From assembly GCF_000170955.2 (NCBI RefSeq), contig NZ_ABCY02000001.1:248001-312000 (forward strand): a stretch of DNA of 64,000 nt. The letters are read 5' to 3'. The notes beneath the pieces were generated by a model that worked only from the letters and a program-made list of their open reading frames with translations, was not told the DNA's origin and did not search any database. Below, in pieces: positions 57,936 through 64,000 of the stretch. The stretch's first letter is position 1. Each line of letters opens with the position of its first letter. Source of the DNA: Borreliella valaisiana VS116 (GTDB lineage: Bacteria; Spirochaetota; Spirochaetia; Borreliales; Borreliaceae). The translations under genes and the position numbers were made by a program.

Positions 57936-58883
57936 CTATTCATATACCTCTTTTAAAAGTTCTCCAATAAGAACATCAGATACATTTTTACAATTACAAC
58001 ACTCTTTAGAATCGTTTTCAATATTATTGGAATCTACATATTTAATATTCAATAAAGCATAAAGATCCTTAACGGTTTTTATCTCTTGCGCCCCAAAACC
58101 GTACAATTTTATAGCTCCATCACCACAAAAATTTAAATCATAAACATAAATATCAAGTCCCAAATCAAGACCAAGTTCAGCCGTAATCAAAGCTCCCGAT
58201 TTTAAGGGCGCATAAGTTATAAAAATAGCATCCGATAAGCCTGAGATCAATCTATTTCTTTTAGCAAAAAAATAATTTTGAATTTTGTCAAACGGTAAAG
58301 TCTCAGTAATTATTCCTCCACCTTGCTCTAAAAGCTTGAAAACATATTTTCGATTTTGCTTAGGATAAATATTATCAATATCTGTTGGAATAACAGCAAA
58401 TGTCCTGCTATTTTCATTTATTGCTGCTATATGAGCCTCAATATCAGCTCCAATCGCAAATCCAGAAATAATCTCTACACCATTTTTTGCAAGATGTGAA
58501 GAAAATTCTCTTGTTCTCTCAGCAAGAGTTTTGCTAATTTTTCTAGAACCAACAACAGCCCAAGACAATGAAGAAAAATTTGGTAAATTGCCTTTATAGT
58601 AAATAGCAAAAGGAGGATCATAAATTCTTTTAAGCTTATTAGGATAAAACTTAGACCCTAGAGTAGTGATTTTGGCATTTGTCTTTCGAATAACTTTTTC
58701 TTGTAATTCTACTAATTTTAAATTGGGTAGCTTAAATGATCTTCTAAAAGATCTTAAAAGATAAGATTCAATGTCCTTTTGGGTCAATTTAATAATATCA
58801 TTAAAATCAAAATTATTAAAAAGCTTTAATTTTTCCTTGCTTTTTAAAAATTTCAAATTATCAATATAAAGCAATTTCATCAT
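57936..58883 (-). CDS. dprA: DNA-processing protein DprA/Smf
   Basis: 315 residues. The Rossmann-like DprA core covers about 85-270 with VVGSRKISK, SGFAIGADIEAHIAAI and FFAKRNRLISGLSD. DprA binds single-stranded DNA and loads RecA; in Borrelia its purpose is unknown, as no natural competence is established. The C-terminus carries a CCNC cysteine cluster, and a typical DprA winged-helix end is not evident. ATG doublet at the start. It follows the TPR lipoprotein by 6 bp. Corresponds to BB0297. Confidence 0.94.
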   Translation of the reverse strand: MMKLLYIDNLKFLKSKEKLKLFNNFDFNDIIKLTQKDIESYLLRSFRRSFKLPNLKLVELQEKVIRKTNAKITTLGSKFYPNKLKRIYDPPFAIYYKGNLPNFSSLSWAVVGSRKISKTLAERTREFSSHLAKNGVEIISGFAIGADIEAHIAAINENSRTFAVIPTDIDNIYPKQNRKYVFKLLEQGGGIITETLPFDKIQNYFFAKRNRLISGLSDAIFITYAPLKSGALITAELGLDLGLDIYVYDLNFCGDGAIKLYGFGAQEIKTVKDLYALLNIKYVDSNNIENDSKECCNCKNVSDVLIGELLKEVYE

Positions 58884-58889
58884 AAATAA

Positions 58890-59582
58890 TTACTTCAAAT
58901 TACTCATGATCCTAGAAACACCTTCTTTTTGCTCTTCAGTTGAAGCATTTTTACTAGCTTTCTCATAAAACAATATAGCATTACCAAGATCACCTAGCGA
59001 ATAATAATTTGCACCTCTTAACATGAAAAACTCAAAATAATTCTCGCCCATATCTTCAAGTTTGTTTAAATAATTTTTAGCCTCAAATTGTTTGTCAAGA
59101 TCATATACATACATATTAGAAATAGCAAAAAGAGATTCTTTAAAATCATCTCTGATTGAAAGTGATTTTAAAAAAGAATTTTCAGCAAGAGTTATGTATT
59201 TTTCAACTTCATCTTTTACTCTTAAATTTTTAGCTAAATTATAAGAAGCAACACCTATGTAAAAATGAGATAAATAATTATTAGAGTTGATTTCTAAATT
59301 TTTAGCAAAATACTCAATAGCAGGTCCATACTGACCAAGCTTAAACAATTCAAGACCAATCAAATTGAAAAATCTAGCTTTCTTATCAATAGAATTAACT
59401 ATCTTTAAAATATTTTTATCTTCTTTTTCAATAAATTCTTTATAGACTTCAATCTTAGATTCAGATCCGCCGCCTAAAATTTCCAATTCTCTTAATCTAA
59501 GCCCAAGATTCAATTTTTCTTTAGATTCGCTACCACAAGATAAAAATAAATTAATAAGTATTATTAACGACAAAATTTTCAT
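58890..59582 (-). CDS. TPR-repeat lipoprotein
   Basis: 230 residues with a lipoprotein signal peptide (MKILSLIILINLFLSCGSE; lipobox LFLSC, Cys at residue 16) and about three TPR pairs (around FFNLIGLELFKLGQYGPAIEYFAKNLE, about 69-95, and FFMLRGANYYSLGDLGNAILFYEKA, about 185-210). It should sit in the periplasm on a lipid anchor. Function unknown. It starts immediately at the stop of ftsZ (no gap), a position that suggests a division or envelope role. Corresponds to BB0298. Confidence 0.87.
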   Translation of the reverse strand: MKILSLIILINLFLSCGSESKEKLNLGLRLRELEILGGGSESKIEVYKEFIEKEDKNILKIVNSIDKKARFFNLIGLELFKLGQYGPAIEYFAKNLEINSNNYLSHFYIGVASYNLAKNLRVKDEVEKYITLAENSFLKSLSIRDDFKESLFAISNMYVYDLDKQFEAKNYLNKLEDMGENYFEFFMLRGANYYSLGDLGNAILFYEKASKNASTEEQKEGVSRIMSNLK

Positions 59583-60782
59583 CTAATCATCGCTACTTTT
59601 TTTATTTAAATTTCTAAGAAATGTTGGAACATCAATATCATCATCAAAATAATTAACATTTTTGGACTTTGTTGCAAAAGAAGAATCTTGATGCTCATAA
59701 GATCCAGAAGGAATATTTTGATTGCCTGACATTAAAGTATCAAACTCTTTAGAGCTTAAAGTATTATTTTCTGGCACATTTGATATTTCTTTTTGTCTCT
59801 TAGATGCAAAACCTGTAGCAACAACAGTAACATAAATTTCATCTTCAAGATTTGAATTAATGGCATGACCATATATTACAGTAGCCTCATCATCAACACT
59901 AACAGTAATTATTCCCATAATCTCTTCAAGTTCAAGCAATGAAAAATCATCTCCACCAGTAACATTAACAAGAAGCCCCTTAGACCCTTCAATACGAACT
60001 TCTTCAAGTAGTGGATTGCTAATTGCAGAAGTTGCAGCATCAACAGCTCTGTTCTCACCCTTACCATACCCGATCCCCATTAAAGCATCGCCTTGGCCTT
60101 GCATAATACTTTTAACATCAGCAAAATCAATATTAACCTCTCCATGCTCAATAATAAGTCCCGCAATACCTTGAACACCCATTCTCAAAACATCATCTGC
60201 ACGCTTAAAAGCATCTTTAATGGTAGTCCTTTTGTCAACAACAGTTAAAAGCTTTTGATTTGGAATAATAATTAATGTATCTACGGACTTCCTTAGGTTA
60301 TTTATTCCTTGCTCAGCAAGTCTCAGCTTCTTAGGACCTTCAAACTTAAAAGGCTTTGTTACAACTCCAACTGTTAAAATACCAAGCTCTTTTGCGACTT
60401 GCGCAATAACCGGAGCGGCTCCGGTTCCTGTTCCACCCCCCATACCAGCAGTAATAAACACCATATCAGCACCGGAAAGATGATTACGTATAACATCTAT
60501 GTCTTCCTCCGCTGCAGCTTGTCCAATCTCGGGCTTTCCTCCAGCACCAAGTCCTGCTGTAACTTTTGCCCCAAGAGCAATTTTTATGGGAGCAATAGAG
60601 GTTTGGAGAGCCTGAAGATCAGTATTGGCTACAATAAATTCAACATCTCTTACTCCATATTCAATCATACGATTAACAGCATTACTGCCTCCTCCTCCTG
60701 CACCAATCACTTTAAGAATTGTAGGATTTGTAGTAGAATCAAATCTTCTTGTGTTGCTATCAATCATATTATAATCTTTCAT
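59583..60782 (-). CDS. ftsZ: Cell-division protein FtsZ
   Basis: 399 residues, tubulin-like GTPase that forms the Z ring. The GGGGSNAV motif (about 30-37), tubulin signature [10 protein letters not shown] (about 115-124) and T7 loop [10 protein letters not shown] are complete. The C-terminus ends in [15 protein letters not shown], the conserved peptide that binds FtsA. I prefer ATG at 60782 because GGAGG stands 8 bp upstream; a GTG at 60797 in frame would contain that site. It lies 21 bp after ftsA. Corresponds to BB0299. Confidence 0.97.
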   Translation of the reverse strand: MKDYNMIDSNTRRFDSTTNPTILKVIGAGGGGSNAVNRMIEYGVRDVEFIVANTDLQALQTSIAPIKIALGAKVTAGLGAGGKPEIGQAAAEEDIDVIRNHLSGADMVFITAGMGGGTGTGAAPVIAQVAKELGILTVGVVTKPFKFEGPKKLRLAEQGINNLRKSVDTLIIIPNQKLLTVVDKRTTIKDAFKRADDVLRMGVQGIAGLIIEHGEVNIDFADVKSIMQGQGDALMGIGYGKGENRAVDAATSAISNPLLEEVRIEGSKGLLVNVTGGDDFSLLELEEIMGIITVSVDDEATVIYGHAINSNLEDEIYVTVVATGFASKRQKEISNVPENNTLSSKEFDTLMSGNQNIPSGSYEHQDSSFATKSKNVNYFDDDIDVPTFLRNLNKKSSDD

Positions 60783-60803
60783 CAACGCTTCCTCCACGAT
60801 TGG

Positions 60804-62045
60804 TCAAAACCATTCTTTCAAAAACCAACCTTTCAACTTTGAAGATATTTTATTTTTTCTTTTAACTTTACTGCTTACCTTCTTTAATTTATTGAATTTT
60901 TGTTGCTCGTGCTTATAAAGAACAAGACCAAGAGCTGAAGAAAACTTGGGATCTATATGCTCTTCTCCAATTCCATTAATACTCATTGGCAAACCTATTC
61001 TTGCGGGATAATTAAATACTTCTTCTATTAAATTAGAAATACCTGGGAATAAAGCCCCTCCACCTGTTAAAACTATCCCACCATTAATTTTATTATAAAG
61101 TCCCCGTTTAAGTATTTCCGCGCGCATCATTTCAAAAATTTCTCTCAGCCTTGAATTAATTATTACAGACAACTCTTTTCTACTTTTCTCTTGAGGGGGT
61201 CGAGTTCCAAGATTTGGAATAATTACAGTTTCCATTTGACTCTCAAGAATAGATGGGTGAGCAATTCCAGCTGTTATTTTAATATTTTCAGCAACATCCT
61301 CAGGAACCTTCCAAACCTGCGCAATGTCAAGAGTCACCCTATTAACACCAATAGGAATCACTCCCGTATAATAAGGGGAGCCGTCAATATAAAGAATAAT
61401 ATCCGTTGTCCCTTTACCCATATCAATAAACAAAACACCCATCTCACGCTCTTCTTTAGAAAGAGTTGCGTAAGATGAAGCTAAGCTTCCAAGAACAACC
61501 TCATCAACGGCAAATCCAGCTCGATTTACACATCTGACTAAATTCTGACTAGAAGAGCTAGACCCCGTAATAATGTGCACCTCCCCTTCAAGACGAATAC
61601 CCATCATGTCTATTGGATTTTTTATATGAGGTATTCCATCCACAATAAATTCTTGAGGAATAACATGAAGAATTTCTCTATCCATTGGAATTACAATTGC
61701 TTTTGCTGCTTCAATCACCCTTTCAACATCTTCTTCGTTAATCTCTCTTGTTTTTGAATTTATTGCAACAACACCACGTGAATTAGTTCCTTCAACACTA
61801 CTTCCAGACATAGAAACCGAAAGAGATGTAATATCACATCCTGAGATGAGCTCTGCAGCCTCAATAGAATTAGATATTGAATCAAGAGCCGCTTCAATAT
61901 TTATTAAAACTCCCTTCCTAACTCCCCTTGATATACTAGTGCCTATTCCAACTATTTCTAATTGATCATTTAAATTTACCTCAGCAACAACCGTACAAAT
62001 TTTTGAAGTTCCAACATCCAAACCTACTATCAAATTCCTAGACAC
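60804..62045 (-). CDS. ftsA: Cell-division protein FtsA
   Basis: 413 residues, actin-like membrane tether of the Z ring. Family motifs: GLDVGTSKICTVVAEV (phosphate 1, about 7-22), FIDMGKGTTDIILY (phosphate 2, about 205-218) and GGIVLTGGGALFPGI (adenosine, about 330-344). The C-terminal tail ends in a basic, amphipathic stretch (KLKGWFLKEWF), the expected membrane-targeting helix. The start is GTG and overlaps the ftsQ stop by 1 bp. Corresponds to BB0300. Confidence 0.96.
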   Translation of the reverse strand: MSRNLIVGLDVGTSKICTVVAEVNLNDQLEIVGIGTSISRGVRKGVLINIEAALDSISNSIEAAELISGCDITSLSVSMSGSSVEGTNSRGVVAINSKTREINEEDVERVIEAAKAIVIPMDREILHVIPQEFIVDGIPHIKNPIDMMGIRLEGEVHIITGSSSSSQNLVRCVNRAGFAVDEVVLGSLASSYATLSKEEREMGVLFIDMGKGTTDIILYIDGSPYYTGVIPIGVNRVTLDIAQVWKVPEDVAENIKITAGIAHPSILESQMETVIIPNLGTRPPQEKSRKELSVIINSRLREIFEMMRAEILKRGLYNKINGGIVLTGGGALFPGISNLIEEVFNYPARIGLPMSINGIGEEHIDPKFSSALGLVLYKHEQQKFNKLKKVSSKVKRKNKISSKLKGWFLKEWF

Positions 62046-62788
62046 TAACCTTCTCCTAACAAAATGATATCACCACTTCTTAAATCTATAACGCCAGGTT
62101 TTCCTTTAAGCAAATCAACCGCAAGAAACACTTTATGCATTACATCCATTAAATCCATATCAACTGTTATCAATATTTTATTATATATACTTTTAATATA
62201 CAAAATTACATTATAATCATAAAAATTCAATTTTAAAAAATTGACCTCTGATATTAAATTATACAAATATTTTTGATTTATTTTAAGATAATCAAGGCCT
62301 CTTACAACATTAAGCATTCTATCCTCTAGAAAATCTCCTACATTATTGTCATTCAAAACTAATCCGCTAATTATAGGTAAATCGTAGGTTAAATACTTGC
62401 TTTTTTCCAAAATTACACCATCTGATGCAATACAATAATAAGTAATATTACCATTTACGTTTTCTAAAGCAACAGCAACAGGTATCCTTTTCTCTATTTT
62501 AATATTAATTTTGTTAGGAAACTTAAGATCAACTTTAACATTCTTTATTCTTAAATCTTTTTTAAGATTCTCCTCATATATTCTAACATTAGCATTATGA
62601 TAATATGTATTAGGTTTAATTCCCGAAATTCTGATTATTTCCTCTTTAGAAAAAGAAATATCATTATTAATAATAATATATCTAATCAAAAAATAAGGAG
62701 ACACAAAAATAATAATTATTATTTCAAAAAAAATTAAAGACGTAAAAAAATATATATACTTAATTAAAAATTTTCTCTCAAAAATCAT
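62045..62788 (-). CDS. ftsQ: Cell-division protein FtsQ/DivIB
   Basis: 247 residues: a short cytoplasmic N-terminus, one membrane helix (about 8-38), then a POTRA domain (about 38-108: IRYIIINNDISFSKEEIIRISGI and IKNVKVDLKFPNKINIKIEKR) and the beta domain (about 110-235). It bridges FtsL/FtsB and other divisome proteins in the periplasm. The family is divergent, so the call relies on the POTRA pattern and its place before ftsA. Corresponds to BB0301. Confidence 0.9.
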   Translation of the reverse strand: MIFERKFLIKYIYFFTSLIFFEIIIIIFVSPYFLIRYIIINNDISFSKEEIIRISGIKPNTYYHNANVRIYEENLKKDLRIKNVKVDLKFPNKINIKIEKRIPVAVALENVNGNITYYCIASDGVILEKSKYLTYDLPIISGLVLNDNNVGDFLEDRMLNVVRGLDYLKINQKYLYNLISEVNFLKLNFYDYNVILYIKSIYNKILITVDMDLMDVMHKVFLAVDLLKGKPGVIDLRSGDIILLGEG

Positions 62789-62823
62789 AAACTAACCCGA
62801 TTTACACTACTAGAAAAATTTAA

Positions 62824-63918
62824 TCAATTATTACTTAAGTTTTTTGCAACATTTGAAATAAGACCAGAAAGCGCCATGGTAACAATAATAGAAGATCCTC
62901 CAGATGAAAAAAACGGCAAATTTATCCCGGTGGGAGGCAAAAGCCCAATTGCAATTAAAATATTCATTATACTTTGAAGAAAAATTGCAAGACTTGAAAT
63001 AAATGCAAGAAAAAATTTAAACCTACTATCAGAATGAATAGCTATAAAATAACCAAAGTAAAAAAACAAAAAAAATAAGCTTATAGCAAACAAAACACCT
63101 AAAAATCCCAATTCCTCTCCAAGAACTGAAAAAATAAAATCAGAATTAGCCTCTGGCAGTTTTCCAAGTTTTACCTCTCCCATTCCCAAACCTTTGCCAA
63201 AAATTCCCCCACTTTTTAAAGCATTAAGAGATGCTATTATTTGGTAACCTTTGCCAGAAGGATCGTCGTAAGGATTGAGAAAGGCAAAAATTCTAGAAAC
63301 TCTATAAGGTTCAAGCATCAAAAATATAGCAGAAACTGGCAAAAAAGTAATCACAATAGCAAAAACATAACTAAATGCCATATTAGAAACAAACAAAACA
63401 ATAAAAAAAAGAATAGCAAAATAAATAGCTGTTGAATAATCATTTTGCAAAATTATTAACACCCAAAAAATTGCAAAAATAAACATTGGTTTTAACCAAT
63501 ATGAAACACCATTGTTTTTTCTTAGATCAAACTTACTCAAATAAGATGAAAGATAAACAGTAAAAGATATTTTAAAAATCTCAGAAGGTTGAATACTAAT
63601 ACCTTGAAAGAATATCCATCTTTTTGCTCCAGAAATGCTTGGGGCTAAAAAAGTTGCCAGAATTAAAAAAAGAGTTATAATCAATACAGGAAATATTGAT
63701 TTTTTTAAAAAATTTAAAGAAATTCTCTCAAAAACTAGGAAAACTATAAAACTCAAAAAAAGATAATTAAGTCTTGTAAAAAATAAAAAATTTGGATTAC
63801 CTGTCAACTCTAAACTTAGAAAAAAGGAAGAGGTATAAAAAACTACAAGGCCATAGGCTACTAACAGTAGCAAAACAAGTAAATAACATATCCTAAGTGA
63901 ATTTATCTCTACAAACAT
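62824..63918 (-). CDS. ftsW: Septal peptidoglycan polymerase FtsW (SEDS family)
   Basis: 364 residues with about ten membrane helices. SEDS-family motifs are visible: GAKRWIFFQGISIQPSEIFK (about 97-116), the catalytic-Asp loop region ANSDFIFSVLGEELGFLGV (about 256-274), and PTGINLPFFSSGGSSIIV (about 328-345). FtsW polymerises glycan strands with its partner PBP during septation. In position and sequence it could also be RodA-like, but the division-gene neighbours favour FtsW. It lies 35 bp before ftsQ and 6 bp after mraY. Corresponds to BB0302. Confidence 0.93.
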   Translation of the reverse strand: MFVEINSLRICYLLVLLLLVAYGLVVFYTSSFFLSLELTGNPNFLFFTRLNYLFLSFIVFLVFERISLNFLKKSIFPVLIITLFLILATFLAPSISGAKRWIFFQGISIQPSEIFKISFTVYLSSYLSKFDLRKNNGVSYWLKPMFIFAIFWVLIILQNDYSTAIYFAILFFIVLFVSNMAFSYVFAIVITFLPVSAIFLMLEPYRVSRIFAFLNPYDDPSGKGYQIIASLNALKSGGIFGKGLGMGEVKLGKLPEANSDFIFSVLGEELGFLGVLFAISLFFLFFYFGYFIAIHSDSRFKFFLAFISSLAIFLQSIMNILIAIGLLPPTGINLPFFSSGGSSIIVTMALSGLISNVAKNLSNN

Positions 63919-63924
63919 AATAAA

Positions 63925-64000
63925 TTATCTGATTTTTATCGTACTTAAAGCAATTATAGCAAATATTAATCCTATTATCCAAAATCTAATAACAACTTGC
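63925..64000 (-). CDS. mraY: MraY (phospho-MurNAc-pentapeptide transferase), C-terminal end only
   Basis: The frame is open to the window edge on the minus strand. The last 24 codons read QVVIRFWIIGLIFAIIALST then IKIR and stop; this is the conserved C-terminal helix of MraY. The enzyme transfers phospho-MurNAc-pentapeptide to undecaprenyl phosphate. The stop is 6 bp before the ftsW start. Most of the gene lies beyond the window; corresponds to BB0303. Confidence 0.85.
   Translation of the reverse strand, partial: QVVIRFWIIGLIFAIIALSTIKIR

Noticed and set aside
60399..60842. 147-residue plus-strand frame inside ftsZ/ftsA
   Set aside because: Antisense to conserved FtsZ; rich in Ser, Asn, Cys as expected for a shadow frame.
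1..64000. Mobile elements, prophage genes or CRISPR arrays
   Set aside because: Looked for transposase or integrase motifs, long direct repeats and spaced repeats; none seen. All larger frames are chromosomal housekeeping, envelope or motility genes.

Overview
The window is a piece of a Borreliella/Borrelia (Lyme-group spirochaete) linear chromosome. Gene order, the very low G+C content and the protein sequences match the B. burgdorferi B31 stretch from glpK (BB0241) to mraY (BB0303). The species within the complex cannot be fixed by eye. Locus numbers in the entries are correspondences by gene order from memory, not search results. No insertion sequence, prophage, CRISPR array or plasmid-type gene is visible; coding density is high.

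Left part (1-31 kb), mixed strands. The 3' end of glpK, a small unknown gene and glpD form the glycerol-use operon, closed by hairpins shared with a convergent envelope group (unknown protein, bactofilin, coiled-coil M23 peptidase). Next, on the plus strand, are the NTP-cleansing pyrophosphatase, oligopeptidase F, phosphatidylcholine synthase, a DedA protein, tRNA-Leu(GAG), leucyl-tRNA synthetase and an MMPL/RND-type protein. Lon protease (minus) and RecJ, a second M23 protein and ribosomal protein S21 (plus) follow. FtsK, UppP, a lytic transglycosylase and an acidic membrane protein are on the minus strand, then a TPR protein (plus), a LysM/M23 protein (minus) and a short signal peptidase I (plus).

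Right part (29.3-64 kb) is one unbroken run of 40 minus-strand genes. In transcription order it holds a compact division cluster (mraY, ftsW, ftsQ, ftsA, ftsZ), a TPR lipoprotein, dprA, hslV and hslU, then the large motility operon from flgB to flhG. Downstream lie a membrane protein reported in B. burgdorferi as an atypical Hfq, a Jag-N/FapA protein, two small unknown proteins and a short Hsp70. The motility promoter candidate sits inside the last codons of hslU. Genes are packed with overlaps of 1-23 bp and gaps of at most 46 bp, and TTG start codons are common.

Together the genes serve the periplasmic flagellum, which gives Borrelia both its motility and its wave shape, plus cell division, peptidoglycan remodelling (three complete M23 proteins, one transglycosylase, UppP, bactofilin) and glycerol/phospholipid metabolism. 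I did not find a wholly new system. The points most worth checking are the bactofilin-M23 module, the NPEH variant of FlhB, the lysinoalanine residue pair in FlgE, the membrane-anchored Hfq candidate, the symmetric divergent promoter with a pentamer repeat at 26 kb, and the full-length anti-Shine-Dalgarno match in front of rpsU.
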